Shown: positions 52,272 through 60,926, counted from the first letter of the stretch. The stretch: 64,000 nucleotides of DNA from Alphaproteobacteria bacterium (GCA_031291435.1 JARLJC010000370.1:1-64000), one strand, 5' to 3'. The notes: generated from the letters alone by a model not told the origin. Numbers and translations: made by a program.

Positions 52272-52784
52272 ATGGATGTTGTCTGGCAAAGGCTCGATCA
52301 CGCGCTGCGCCTCGCCGTGCCCGCCACGGTGACGCTGCTGATGACCCTGCTCGGCGTCATCGTGTGGCCGCTGCCTTATCTTGGCCCTGTTGCGCCGCCT
52401 CTGGCCTTTATCGGGCTTTATTACTGGTCGGCGCACCGGCCCGATCTGTTCCCGCCCGCGGTCGCTTTCGGCATCGGCATCGTCAACGACATGCTCAATG
52501 ATTTGCCGCTCGGCGTTTCCGCTTTGCTGTTCACCCTCGCGCACCAGCTTATTTTCCAGCAGCGCCGTTTTTTCGCCGGGCAATCTTTCCTTATGCTGTG
52601 GTCGGGCTTTGCGCTGGCCTCGGCGATTTTCATGCTGGCGGAATGGACTCTGATCGCGCTTATCAACTGGCAGATCGCGCCGTTCCTGCCGGTGCTGCTG
52701 CAAACCGTACTCGCCATCATCATTTTCCCGGTGCCCTGCTGGATTCTGATCCGCATGCAGCGCGCCGTCTTCATGGGCCAATAA
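52272..52784 (+). CDS. mreD: Rod shape-determining protein MreD
   Basis: 170 residues with five or six membrane helices and the MreD pattern (LPYLGPVAPPLAFIGLYYWSAHRPDLFPPAVAFGIGIVNDMLNDLPLGVSALLFTL). It is an elongasome membrane component between mreC and mrdA. The ATG at 52272 comes directly after the structured repeat (a TTG one codon earlier is also in frame), and no separate ribosome binding site is visible outside the repeat. Confidence 0.93.
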   Translation: MDVVWQRLDHALRLAVPATVTLLMTLLGVIVWPLPYLGPVAPPLAFIGLYYWSAHRPDLFPPAVAFGIGIVNDMLNDLPLGVSALLFTLAHQLIFQQRRFFAGQSFLMLWSGFALASAIFMLAEWTLIALINWQIAPFLPVLLQTVLAIIIFPVPCWILIRMQRAVFMGQ

Positions 52785-52785
52785 A

Positions 52786-54618
52786 GTGGCGGGCAACACC
52801 GAAAAATCCCGCATCTTCACGCGCCGCGCCATTCTGATCGGCGGGGCGCAGGTCGGGCTGTTCTCGCTGCTGGCGGGCCGCCTTTATTATCTGCAGGTTT
52901 TGCAGGGCAACGAATACCGCGCCATGGCCGAGGAAAACCGCATTTCCTTACGCATGATAGCGCCGCCGCGCGGCCGCATCCTCGACCGGTTCGGCACGCC
53001 CCTGGCGCAGAACGACCAGACTTACCGCGTGGTGCTGCTGCCCGAGCAGGTCACCGATCTCAACGACCTGCTCGGCAAACTCGGCGGCTATATCGATCTC
53101 GGCGACCTCGACCGCAAGCGCATCGAGCGCGACCTGCGCGACCGCAGCGGCTTCAACGCCATTCTGGTGCGCGATAATCTGACCCGCGACCAGATGGATG
53201 TGATCGCCGTACATACGCCCGAACTGCCCGGCGTCGATATCGACGCCGGCGAGTTGCGCGCCTATCCCTATGGCGAAACCACCGCGCATATCCTTGGTTA
53301 TGTCGGCACCGCCTCGCAAAAAGAAATCGAGGATGACGAGGACAGCGCCGTCCTGAAAATTCCCGGCTTCCGCATCGGCAAGAACGGCGTCGAGAAACAA
53401 TATGAACCCGCCTTGCGCGGCGAAGCGGGCGATGTCGAAATGGAAGTCAACGCCCATGGCCGCGTGGTGCAGGAACTGGTGCGCCACGATCCGCGTTCCG
53501 GCAACGATTTGACGCTGGCCATCGATATAGGATTGCAGCAATTCGTGCAGCAGCGCCTCGCCCGCGAAGAAGGGGGAGCGGCCGTCATCCTCGACATCCA
53601 TAGCGGCGAAGTATTGGCGCTGGCTTCGCAGCCGAGTTTCGACCCCAATCTTTTCACGCTCGGCATCGCGCAGGATGACTGGGACAAGCTCAACGACGAC
53701 ATCCATTCGCCGCTGCTCAACAAGGTTATCGGCGGCGTCTATGCCCCCGGTTCGACCATCAAGCCGATCATCGCCATGGCGGCGCTCGACGCCAATATCG
53801 CGGCGCCCGACGAAACGGTTTACTGCCCCGGCTTCTATGAATTCGGCGGGCATACCTTCCATTGCTGGAAACATGGCGGGCACGGTCATGTCAATATGAC
53901 CGAAGCCTTGGCCGGTTCCTGCGACACTTATTTCTACGATCTCGGCCACCGCGTCGGCATCGATCTTATCCAGTCGATGGCGCAGCGTTTCGGGCTGGGC
54001 CAGAAACTCGGCATCGACCTGCCGCACGAACGCGGCGGCTTCGTGCCCAGCCGCGCCTGGAAGCTCGCCAATCGCCACGAAGCGTGGCAGCAGGGCGAAA
54101 CGCTGATCGCCGCCATCGGGCAGGGTTATATGCTGACCTCGCCCTTGCAACTCGCGGTCATGGCGGCGCGCATCGCCAATGGCGGCTATGCCGTCATCCC
54201 GCATATCGCCCAGAAAGTCGGCGACGCCACCGCTGTTTCCGAGAACTGGCCGTCGATGGGCCTCAAGCAGCGTCACCTCGATGTGGTGAAGCAGGGCATG
54301 AGCGACGTCATCAATGCGACCTCGGGCACCGCTTATGCCGCGCGCATCACGCAGGCGGGCATGGAAATGGCGGGCAAGACCGGCACCGCGCAGGTCCGCC
54401 ATATCTCCGAGACCGAGCATGAAGAAGGCGTCACCAAGAACGACGCTTTGCCGTGGAAAGAACGCGACCATGCTTTGTTCGCGGGCTTCGCCCCCGTCGG
54501 CAATCCGCGTTATGCCGTCGGCGTGATCGTCGAACATGGCGGCAGCGGCGCGCATCAGGCCGCCCCTATCGCCCGCGACATTTTGCTGGAATGCCAGAAC
54601 CGCGCCGCTAAAAGCTGA
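52786..54618 (+). CDS. mrdA: Penicillin-binding protein 2 (elongation transpeptidase)
   Basis: 610 residues. A membrane anchor (AILIGGAQVGLFSLLAGRLYYLQVLQG) is followed by a pedestal domain (ISLRMIAPPRGRILDRFGTPLAQN) and the transpeptidase domain with S-x-x-K in VYAPGSTIKPIIAM, S-x-N-like GSCDTYFYDLG and K-T-G in MAGKTGTAQV. It cross-links side-wall peptidoglycan with MreC/MreD and RodA. A GTG start one base after the mreD stop is used. rodA is not next; a convergent unrelated gene follows. Confidence 0.97.
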   Translation: MAGNTEKSRIFTRRAILIGGAQVGLFSLLAGRLYYLQVLQGNEYRAMAEENRISLRMIAPPRGRILDRFGTPLAQNDQTYRVVLLPEQVTDLNDLLGKLGGYIDLGDLDRKRIERDLRDRSGFNAILVRDNLTRDQMDVIAVHTPELPGVDIDAGELRAYPYGETTAHILGYVGTASQKEIEDDEDSAVLKIPGFRIGKNGVEKQYEPALRGEAGDVEMEVNAHGRVVQELVRHDPRSGNDLTLAIDIGLQQFVQQRLAREEGGAAVILDIHSGEVLALASQPSFDPNLFTLGIAQDDWDKLNDDIHSPLLNKVIGGVYAPGSTIKPIIAMAALDANIAAPDETVYCPGFYEFGGHTFHCWKHGGHGHVNMTEALAGSCDTYFYDLGHRVGIDLIQSMAQRFGLGQKLGIDLPHERGGFVPSRAWKLANRHEAWQQGETLIAAIGQGYMLTSPLQLAVMAARIANGGYAVIPHIAQKVGDATAVSENWPSMGLKQRHLDVVKQGMSDVINATSGTAYAARITQAGMEMAGKTGTAQVRHISETEHEEGVTKNDALPWKERDHALFAGFAPVGNPRYAVGVIVEHGGSGAHQAAPIARDILLECQNRAAKS

Positions 54619-54627
54619 AACGCGCCT

Positions 54628-55521
54628 CTACGGTTTCGTCTCCAGCGCCGCGACGCGGGCGCGCAAATCGTCATTGTCGGTTTTTAGCTCCTGAATGGCT
54701 TTCACCAGCAGCGGCGTGAGGCGGCCATAATCGACCGCCCAGGGCTGTTGCTTCGGATCGTCGCCGCCGACGGTCACGGCTTCGGGATAAATTTCATATA
54801 AATCCTGCGCGATGAAGCCCTGCATCCGTTTCTTTGCCGGGTCGGCGATAAAATTGAAGTCGGATACCGGAATTTTTGCGAGTTCCGCAAGTCCGCGCAC
54901 GGTGGGGGCGATATGTTCCTTCAACCGGCGATCGGAAAGATTGTTATAGGTTACGCCGCTACTGGTTTCGCCGATATAGCCGACATGTGCCCCCGCCGCG
55001 TTAAGAAAATCGATTGCACGCGTAGAGTCGGCGGCAGGTTTAAGGGCGATGCCAAATTGGGTGCCTGCTCCGGTATAATAAATGCTGAGGCTTGAAAGCG
55101 AACCCGGATATGCATCTGCAACGACGTTAATGCCGACATCGCCTACGAATTGGAAAGTGGTGGCAGTTGAGCTGGCCCCGGTAAACCACAAAGGCTGGCT
55201 GGCCGTCCCTGCACCGTTGAAACTTTCGATATAGTTGACGTTATTATTATAGGCGTCCACTACTAGCTGGCCGCTGGAACTTCTGATCGCGAAGTCCGCG
55301 CTGCCGTTCGAACCATAGACATCAAGAGGAGCGACGGAGCTTGCCGTCCCGATGCCGACACGCTGGCTGCTGTCGATATGCAGCGCCTCGGTGCCGCCGG
55401 TGTAAAGCCCGACATTGCCTGCCGCCGTTGAGGTGATACCATCGGTGACGGCCAAAGCCGGACGCGTGCTGCCCAGCACAGCCATTAATACAATAAAAAC
55501 AGGGAAATATTTTTTCGCCAC
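54628..55521 (-). CDS. Secreted protein with a C-terminal S74 intramolecular chaperone domain
   Basis: 297 residues. Signal peptide FPVFIVLMAVLGSTRPALAVTD, then a beta-rich, Ser/Gly/Thr-rich part typical of fibre or stalk proteins (HIDSSQRVGIGTASSVAPLDVYGSNGSADFAIRSSSGQLV). The C-terminal peptidase S74 domain (from about residue 198) has the LSDRRLKEHIAPTVRGLAELAKIPVSDFNFI motif with the Ser and Lys of the self-cleavage site, QGFIAQDLYEIYPEAV, and a terminal coiled coil (IQELKTDNDDLRARVAALE). S74 domains trimerise phage tail spikes and are then released. Here it is on an exported bacterial protein with no phage genes around. Confidence 0.85.
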   Translation of the reverse strand: MAKKYFPVFIVLMAVLGSTRPALAVTDGITSTAAGNVGLYTGGTEALHIDSSQRVGIGTASSVAPLDVYGSNGSADFAIRSSSGQLVVDAYNNNVNYIESFNGAGTASQPLWFTGASSTATTFQFVGDVGINVVADAYPGSLSSLSIYYTGAGTQFGIALKPAADSTRAIDFLNAAGAHVGYIGETSSGVTYNNLSDRRLKEHIAPTVRGLAELAKIPVSDFNFIADPAKKRMQGFIAQDLYEIYPEAVTVGGDDPKQQPWAVDYGRLTPLLVKAIQELKTDNDDLRARVAALETKP

Positions 55522-55553
55522 GGTTGACTCTCCACCGCCAGTCCCGCCAAACT

Positions 55554-55569
55554 ATGTATTATAATACAT
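55554..55569. promoter_or_regulatory. 16-bp perfect palindrome between the S74 gene and the XRE regulator
   Basis: ATGTATTATAATACAT, symmetric and A/T-rich, 32 bases upstream of the S74 gene start and 35 upstream of the XRE gene start. A second imperfect dyad CCATC...GATGG (about 55593-55608) overlaps the XRE start. Candidate operator for the XRE protein; the core could also hold a -10 element. Confidence 0.5.
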
Positions 55570-55604
55570 GGTACACGAAAGAGAAAAGTTGTCCATCTTT
55601 ATAG

Positions 55605-55817
55605 ATGGATATCCAGAAACTCATCGGTTTGAACGTGCGCCGGCACAGAATGGCGGCCAAAATTTCGCAGGAAGAGCTGGCGGCGCGCATGGATGCCGAT
55701 CAGGCCTATATCAGCAGGCTGGAAGCGGGTCACAAAAATCCTACCGCGACCACGATAGAGCAGATTGCCAACGCCCTGAGCATCGAGGCGAAAATGCTTT
55801 TCGAAAAATCGAAATAG
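55605..55817 (+). CDS. XRE-family helix-turn-helix regulator
   Basis: 70 residues, one Cro/C1-type HTH domain: LIGLNVRRHRMAAKISQEELAARMDADQAYISRLEAGHKNPTATTIEQIANALSI. No other domain is present. It is divergent from the S74-domain gene, and a perfect palindrome lies in the shared region, so it probably controls itself and that neighbour. No good ribosome binding site is seen before the ATG, so translation may be weak or leaderless. The stop is 5 bases from the end of the convergent prepilin peptidase gene. Confidence 0.88.
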   Translation: MDIQKLIGLNVRRHRMAAKISQEELAARMDADQAYISRLEAGHKNPTATTIEQIANALSIEAKMLFEKSK

Positions 55818-55821
55818 AAAC

Positions 55822-56346
55822 CTAAAGATAAAATCTTAGCCAGTACAAGCCGGCCACAAGGCCCAGAAACAGAAACGGCGCGAAGGTCACCCGCGTGATC
55901 TGATAACGCGCCACGCGCGCCGCGAGGATCCACGCCACCGCGAGACACGACCCGATCCCCCACGCATAAAGCGCAGGCAAAGCGCCAAAACACGCCACCG
56001 CCAGCGCCGTCCATTTGGCGTCGCCCATACCGAGCGCGTCATAATGAAATTTCCGGTACCACGCGAAATTGATCGCCCATACGATCAGCCCGGCAAGGAT
56101 GGCCTGCGTCAAATGCACGCCCGCCAGCATCCACGACCCGAACAATCCCTGCAACCCGGCCACGGCCACAAGCCCGAGGAAAATCAGCCCGTCCGGCACC
56201 AGAGTCGTGAAAGCGTCGATGGTCGCGGTCAAAGCCAGAAGAAAAAGAACCGCCGCCGTTACCCACCAGAGATCAAGCGGCATGCCGGGCGCGGCTTCGA
56301 CCAGCAGGCTCCGGGCAATGTCGCAAGGCGCGCAGGCGAAAGCCAT
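55822..56346 (-). CDS. Prepilin peptidase, A24 family (short, CpaA-like)
   Basis: 174 residues with five or six membrane helices. The two catalytic aspartates are in ATIDAFTTLVPDGLIFLGL and in HYDALGMGDAKWTALAV (GxGD motif). It lacks the N-terminal methyltransferase and Cys-rich cytoplasmic domain of PilD, like the short CpaA/TadV peptidases. It follows the pilin-like gene after 6 bases, so that protein is its likely substrate. No other pilus assembly genes are in the window. Confidence 0.85.
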   Translation of the reverse strand: MAFACAPCDIARSLLVEAAPGMPLDLWWVTAAVLFLLALTATIDAFTTLVPDGLIFLGLVAVAGLQGLFGSWMLAGVHLTQAILAGLIVWAINFAWYRKFHYDALGMGDAKWTALAVACFGALPALYAWGIGSCLAVAWILAARVARYQITRVTFAPFLFLGLVAGLYWLRFYL

Positions 56347-56352
56347 GACCGT

Positions 56353-56970
56353 TTACGGCAGGCAGTTGGCGTTCGGGGTGCCGGTCGGCATCGTGATCCA
56401 CACCGTGAATTTCTGCGAAGCCTTGGCCGGATTGTAAATGACTTCGTTGGTGGCGCTGTACGCCGTCGCGCTGTTGAATTTGGCGGCGGCGTGAGTCAAG
56501 CCGGTCACGATACCGGAATTGCTCATCGGGTTGGCGCTGCTCGGCGTCGTCCAGAAACAGCGACCGCCACCAGCCGCCGCGTCGTCGATATACATCCAGT
56601 CATTGAAGCCCGAAGTCGGCGGCGGCAGTAACGTAGCCCCCCACAGCGACGATCCCCCCATCGGCGCGCAGGTCAGCGATTTTACGGCGGTGCCGCTACC
56701 GGTCGAGGTCGGATAGGCGTCGGTGCTGGGCGAGACCGAGCCGGTCGAAACCGCGAGGCTGTATTGCATATTGCATTGATTGATGGCGTTGCGGATCAGG
56801 TTCGCCTGCGCCGTGACATCGGCATTGATGCGATCGGTGCCGCTGGCCACCTGATAGTCGCTGTTGCCCGAAGCCATGTAGGCGGCGATGATCGCCAAAA
56901 TCGCGAGGATGAAAAGAATAGGCCCGATGGCGATGCCGGCCTGAGGAGAGAATCGCGGCGTCTGGATCAT
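56353..56970 (-). CDS. Pilin-like protein with an atypical processing site
   Basis: 205 residues from the ATG at 56970, preceded by GGGAG. A short leader (MIQTPRFSPQAG) precedes a hydrophobic helix (IAIGPILFILAILAIIAAYM). The Gly before the helix could be the prepilin cleavage point, but the Glu at position 5 of normal pilins is missing. The rest is Ser/Thr/Gly-rich with four Cys (NQCNMQY, LTCAPMG, GRCFWTT, ANCLP), consistent with disulphides outside the cell. It is paired with a prepilin peptidase in the same operon. The role (minor pilin or envelope fibre) is inferred. Confidence 0.65.
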   Translation of the reverse strand: MIQTPRFSPQAGIAIGPILFILAILAIIAAYMASGNSDYQVASGTDRINADVTAQANLIRNAINQCNMQYSLAVSTGSVSPSTDAYPTSTGSGTAVKSLTCAPMGGSSLWGATLLPPPTSGFNDWMYIDDAAAGGGRCFWTTPSSANPMSNSGIVTGLTHAAAKFNSATAYSATNEVIYNPAKASQKFTVWITMPTGTPNANCLP

Positions 56971-56992
56971 ATCATTCTCCCAAAAAACGGGC

Positions 56993-57169
56993 TTAATGCG
57001 CGTCGGCGTGCGCGCCTTCTTTAAGTATGAACCTCTTGCCGCAATAAGGGCAATCGACAAAGCCTTCTTTGGCTATTTTCAGGTAAACGCGCGGATGCGG
57101 CGAGCTGTCGGCATCGCCGTCGCAGGCGATCTTGGCGGTATCGACGATAATGGTTTCGGGGGGTTGCAT
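56993..57169 (-). CDS. CHCC-type zinc-finger protein (NDUFS6-like)
   Basis: 58 residues: MQPPETIIVDTAKIACDGDA, then HPRVYLKIAKEGFVDCPYCGKRFIL. The Cys, His and C-P-Y-C set is that of the zf-CHCC family, related to the mitochondrial complex I subunit NDUFS6. Such small proteins occur widely in alphaproteobacteria. The ATG at 57169 has GGGAG upstream and is preferred over the longer frame. It is followed 22 bases later by the pilin-like gene. Confidence 0.85.
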   Translation of the reverse strand: MQPPETIIVDTAKIACDGDADSSPHPRVYLKIAKEGFVDCPYCGKRFILKEGAHADAH

Positions 57170-57307
57170 GACGGCTCCCTGAGAATAACTGGAAATAGGC
57201 TGCAACCGTTATCCCTTACCCTGCGTTTTTGTCAACCGGCGGGGCGAATTTTTCCTGCCGCCCTGCCATTTCCGCGCTACAATCGCCCTCTCGAAACGCA
57301 GGTAATC

Positions 57308-58258
57308 ATGACCGAACCGACCCACCCCGCCAATGCCGTCGATATTACCGGCCTCGTCAAAACATACCGCAGCACGAAAGGCCGCCCCGGCAAGCAGGCG
57401 CTGAAAGGCATCGATCTCGCTATCCCGCGCGGCAGTATTTTCGGCCTGCTCGGCCCCAATGGCGCTGGCAAATCGACGCTTATCAATATTCTGGCGGGGC
57501 TGGTCGTCAAAACGTCGGGCGAGGCCAAAATCTGGGGTTACGACGTCGAAAGCCAGTCGCGCATGGCGCGGTCTTCCATCGGCGTGGTGCCGCAGGAACT
57601 TAATCTCGACGCCTTTTTCACGCCGCGCGAATTGCTGGAATTGCAGGCGGGGCTTTATGGCGTGCCGGCCGGTGAACGCCGCACCGACGAATTATTGAAA
57701 GCCGTCGATCTGACCGACAAGGCCAACGCCTATGCCCGCACTTTATCGGGCGGCATGCGGCGGCGTTTGATGGTCGCCAAGGCGATGGTGCATTCGCCAC
57801 CGGTGCTGGTGCTCGATGAGCCGACGGCGGGCGTCGATGTCGAATTGCGCAAATCTTTGTGGGAATATGTGCGCGCCTTGAATGCGAAGGGCGTCACGGT
57901 GCTGCTGACCACGCATTATCTGGAAGAAGCGCAGGAATTGTGCGACCGCATCGCCATTATCAATAATGGCGAGTTGGTCGCCAACGATACCAAGGCCAAT
58001 CTGCTGCGCCGCATCGACAACAAGAAACTGACGATTGCGGTTGACCGCGATTTAACTGATTTGCCGCCTGCCCTTACCGCGCAGGGCTGGGAAAAACTCG
58101 ACGCCCGCCATCTGACGGTCGCCTATAAACCGAGCCAGACGCCGGTGGGCGCGCTCTTATCGGCTCTCGGAGAAAATGGTTTGGGTATTGCCGACCTCAG
58201 CACCGAAGAAACCGACCTCGAAGATATTTTCCTGCAATTGACGAGAAGGGTGGGATAG
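57308..58258 (+). CDS. ABC-2-type transporter ATP-binding protein, no adjacent permease
   Basis: 316 residues. Walker A GLLGPNGAGKSTLINILAGL, Q-loop VVPQELNLDAFFTPRELLEL, signature TLSGGMRRRLMVAKAMVH, Walker B PVLVLDEPTAGVDVE and the H-loop LLTTHYLEEAQELCD are all complete. The C-terminal 85 residues form a DUF4162-like regulatory part. This is the YadG/CcmA-like exporter class, usually followed by a membrane partner. Here the next thing is a hairpin repeat and then ispB on the other strand, so the permease must be elsewhere. Confidence 0.92.
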   Translation: MTEPTHPANAVDITGLVKTYRSTKGRPGKQALKGIDLAIPRGSIFGLLGPNGAGKSTLINILAGLVVKTSGEAKIWGYDVESQSRMARSSIGVVPQELNLDAFFTPRELLELQAGLYGVPAGERRTDELLKAVDLTDKANAYARTLSGGMRRRLMVAKAMVHSPPVLVLDEPTAGVDVELRKSLWEYVRALNAKGVTVLLTTHYLEEAQELCDRIAIINNGELVANDTKANLLRRIDNKKLTIAVDRDLTDLPPALTAQGWEKLDARHLTVAYKPSQTPVGALLSALGENGLGIADLSTEETDLEDIFLQLTRRVG

Positions 58259-58260
58259 AA

Positions 58261-58323
58261 AGAGGATAGAGAGAGGAGAACGGAGCCCCCCCTTCTCTCC
58301 CTCTTCTTCCCTCTCTATCCTCT
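58261..58323. repeat. Purine-arm/pyrimidine-arm hairpin repeat, copy 4 (between convergent genes)
   Basis: AGAGGATAGAGAGAGGAGAA (58261-58280) pairs with 58304-58323 with two mismatches around a centre with a C run. Pyrimidine-rich sequence continues to 58333. It lies between the stop of the ABC gene and the stop of ispB and could serve as a two-way transcript end. Same architecture as copies 1-3. Confidence 0.75.
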
Positions 58324-58331
58324 CCCTTCCT

Positions 58332-59354
58332 CTAATATTCGCGCTCAACCGTGAAATCGACGATATCGAGCAGCGCGCGCTTGACCGGATGATCGGCGAA
58401 CAGGCCCAGGGCATCGCGGGCAATCGCGCCATAATGGCGGGCGCGGTCGATGGAATCGCGCAAAGCATGATGCCGGTGCATGAGATCCTGCGCATGGGCA
58501 AGGTCGCCTTCGCGATGATCGGTATCTTCCAGCGTGCGTTTCCAGAAAGCGCGTTCCGCCTCCGACCCGCGATGAATGGCGAGAATGACCGGCAGCGTGA
58601 CCTTGCCTTCGCGGAAATCGTCGCCCACGGTTTTGCCGAGCCGCGCCTGCTCGGCGGAATAATCGAGCACATCATCGACGATCTGAAACGCGATGCCGAG
58701 ATTGAGGCCGAAGGTGCGCAAGGCCTCTTCTTCCGAGGAAGGGCGTGCCGCGACTACGGCACCAATGCGGCAGGCCGCCGCGAACAGTTCCGCCGTTTTG
58801 GCGCGCACGACTTCGAGATAGGCCTGTTCGCCGGTTGTGCTGTCGTTAGTCGTCGCCAATTGAAGAACTTCGCCTTCGGCAATCACCGCCGAGGCATGCG
58901 ACAAAATCCGCAGCACATCGATGGAGCCGTCTTCGACCATTAACTCGAACGCGCGGCTGAACAGAAAATCGCCGACCAGAACGCTGGCTTCGTTGCCGAA
59001 CAAAGCATTGGCCGATGGGCCGCCGCGGCGCAGGTCGCTGGCATCCACCACATCGTCATGCAGCAAGGTAGCGGTATGAATGAATTCGACCGAGGCCGCC
59101 AGTTTGCGGTGACGCTGGCCTTCATAGCCGCAGAGTTGCGCAGCGGCCAGAGTCAGAATCGGGCGCAGACGCTTGCCGCCCGCCGCGACGATATGCCCGG
59201 CGAGGCGCGGGATCATCGCCACGCGCGATTCCATGCGCTGCACGATCAATTGATTGACGGCGGAAACATCGGAGGCAACCAAAGCGGCAAGCGCATCGAG
59301 CGCGGCGTTGATGTTGCGCTTGGCGGGTTGTTCCAGAGGGATGATTTGGGCCAT
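58332..59354 (-). CDS. ispB: Polyprenyl diphosphate synthase (octaprenyl-type)
   Basis: 340 residues. It builds the quinone side chain. First Asp-rich motif LLHDDVVDASDLRRGGPSAN, second FQIVDDVLDYSAEQARLGKTVGDDFREGKVTLPVILA, plus GGKRLRPILTLAAAQLCG. Product length (C40 to C50) cannot be read from the sequence with certainty. The ATG at 59354 has AGGA upstream; the frame extends a little further but the extra part is not conserved-looking. It lies about 56 bases after the DUF1192 gene. Confidence 0.95.
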   Translation of the reverse strand: MAQIIPLEQPAKRNINAALDALAALVASDVSAVNQLIVQRMESRVAMIPRLAGHIVAAGGKRLRPILTLAAAQLCGYEGQRHRKLAASVEFIHTATLLHDDVVDASDLRRGGPSANALFGNEASVLVGDFLFSRAFELMVEDGSIDVLRILSHASAVIAEGEVLQLATTNDSTTGEQAYLEVVRAKTAELFAAACRIGAVVAARPSSEEEALRTFGLNLGIAFQIVDDVLDYSAEQARLGKTVGDDFREGKVTLPVILAIHRGSEAERAFWKRTLEDTDHREGDLAHAQDLMHRHHALRDSIDRARHYGAIARDALGLFADHPVKRALLDIVDFTVEREY

Positions 59355-59410
59355 AAAATAATTCCTGCGGCGATGCCAACCGCATAGCACGAAAAACGCG
59401 CTTGGCAAAA

Positions 59411-59605
59411 TCAGCCTTGGGGTTTCCCAAACAGGGCTTCGACGCCTGATTTATGGGCCTGTTTCTTCTCGATCATGGCGTCGGCGCGGGCGATTTCGGA
59501 TTCCAGCGCGGCGATGTAATTTTCCAGTTCCTCGACCGACATTGTTTGCAAGTCGCGCGGTTTGACCGTGGCTTTCTGCGGTTCGAGTTCATCGGGATTA
59601 ATCAT
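59411..59605 (-). CDS. DUF1192 small protein
   Basis: 64 residues: DLQTMSVEELENYIAALESEIARADAMIEKKQAHKSGVEALFGKP. This matches DUF1192, a small alphaproteobacterial family of a single amphipathic coiled coil, function unknown. It overlaps the end of the HemY-like gene by 8 bases, indicating co-translation with that gene. Confidence 0.85.
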   Translation of the reverse strand: MINPDELEPQKATVKPRDLQTMSVEELENYIAALESEIARADAMIEKKQAHKSGVEALFGKPQG

Positions 59606-60926
59606 TATTATCTACCCCCAGATAAGCCACCGCCCCCCGGCTCTGCCCGGCGCTTTGCCAGTCGAGCGTGTCGAAACTGCCGCAAGGACCGCACACCGGC
59701 TGCCATGCGTCATGCGAGCCGCCGCACACGCGGCACAGCCAGGTGGGATCGGCGGGGGCCTCGGCGGCCTTGGCCAGCCAGCCAGCCGCCGCATGCTCAT
59801 TACCGCGTTCGCGCCGTTCGAGCCGCGCCAGCATTTTGTAAATATTTTGCGGCGCATCGCGCAGCGCCGCCGCTTCGGTCAGATAGCGCCGCGCCGCGCC
59901 CCAGATATCAGCACCCAGCGCCGCTTCGGCCAAGGCCATTTTGCTTTCCGGCGCATCGGGATTGGCGCGGCATAAATGTTCGGTGTCTTTGTAAGCCGCC
60001 AGAGGCGTTTCCGCCTGCTGCCGCAGAATAAGCGCGAGCTGCGGATGCGGATGCGTTTTCCATGCCCGTTCGATCAGACGCGTGGCGGCGCGTTTATGCC
60101 CGAGGCCGGCCAGCGTTTCGGCAAGATTGATCGTTGCGGGCAGCCAGTCGGGGGCCTGCTGCGCGGCCTGTTCCGCCGCTTTCAGCGCCGCGTCCTTGTC
60201 GCCTTTGGCCGTTTCGTCGCGCGACACCGCGATGCGCAAAGCCGCGCGCGTGCGCCGCCCATTGGCCGAATCCATCAGGCGCGCCGCCGTCGCATGCGAC
60301 AAAGCGGATTCCGCCTCGCCCCATTGTTGCCGCCGCGCGGCGCTTTCCATCCGCATCAGGCTTAGCCACGGCGTCGCCGGTTTCAATTGATGCAGTTCGG
60401 TAATCAGCCGGTCGGCTTCGGCCCAATTGCCCGCGCGTTTGGCTTCGGTAATCAACCCGCGATAGCCCAGCACGGCGGCTTCGGGATCGGATGCTAGGGC
60501 GCGGAAAATTTCTGCCGCCGCGCGACGGTCGCCCGCCAGTTGCGCCGCCTGCGCCTGCAGCCATTTCGAGGCCACGCCGTTGCCGGCGCTTTTGCGCGAA
60601 GCGACCGCGAGGCGGCCGGCTTCAGTCGCATTGCCCGCCGCGATGGCGATCAGCCCCTTGGTCAGATTATCCTGCGCCTGTTCCATTTTATGCATGCGGC
60701 GGCGCAGGCGCCAGTTGGCCGGGCCGTGGCGCAGAAAATGATAGACACGGAATAGCAGGTAAAACGCAAAAGCGACGGCGAGAACGCACAGCCCCAGAAA
60801 CGCCGCCGACGTTTCGATGACGGTGCCGTGCCATTCGATGCGCGCGGTACCGGGCCGGTCGGCCAGCCAGATGGCGACGGCGGCCAGCACGACGATCTGC
60901 ACAATAAAGGTGAAAAAACGTCTCAT
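59598..60926 (-). CDS. HemY-like TPR membrane protein with a C-terminal zinc ribbon
   Basis: 442 residues. Two N-terminal membrane helices (FTFIVQIVVLAAVAIWLAD and ETSAAFLGLCVLAVAFAFYLLFRVYHFL) precede a long array of TPR-like helices (about 85-380). The C-terminus has CRVCGGSHDAWQPVCGPCGSFDTLDW, a four-Cys zinc ribbon seen in alphaproteobacterial HemY-N proteins. The family is encoded with heme genes but is not an enzyme of the pathway; a scaffolding role is proposed. It overlaps the HemD-Mic60 frame by 4 bases. Confidence 0.88.
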   Translation of the reverse strand: MRRFFTFIVQIVVLAAVAIWLADRPGTARIEWHGTVIETSAAFLGLCVLAVAFAFYLLFRVYHFLRHGPANWRLRRRMHKMEQAQDNLTKGLIAIAAGNATEAGRLAVASRKSAGNGVASKWLQAQAAQLAGDRRAAAEIFRALASDPEAAVLGYRGLITEAKRAGNWAEADRLITELHQLKPATPWLSLMRMESAARRQQWGEAESALSHATAARLMDSANGRRTRAALRIAVSRDETAKGDKDAALKAAEQAAQQAPDWLPATINLAETLAGLGHKRAATRLIERAWKTHPHPQLALILRQQAETPLAAYKDTEHLCRANPDAPESKMALAEAALGADIWGAARRYLTEAAALRDAPQNIYKMLARLERRERGNEHAAAGWLAKAAEAPADPTWLCRVCGGSHDAWQPVCGPCGSFDTLDWQSAGQSRGAVAYLGVDNND

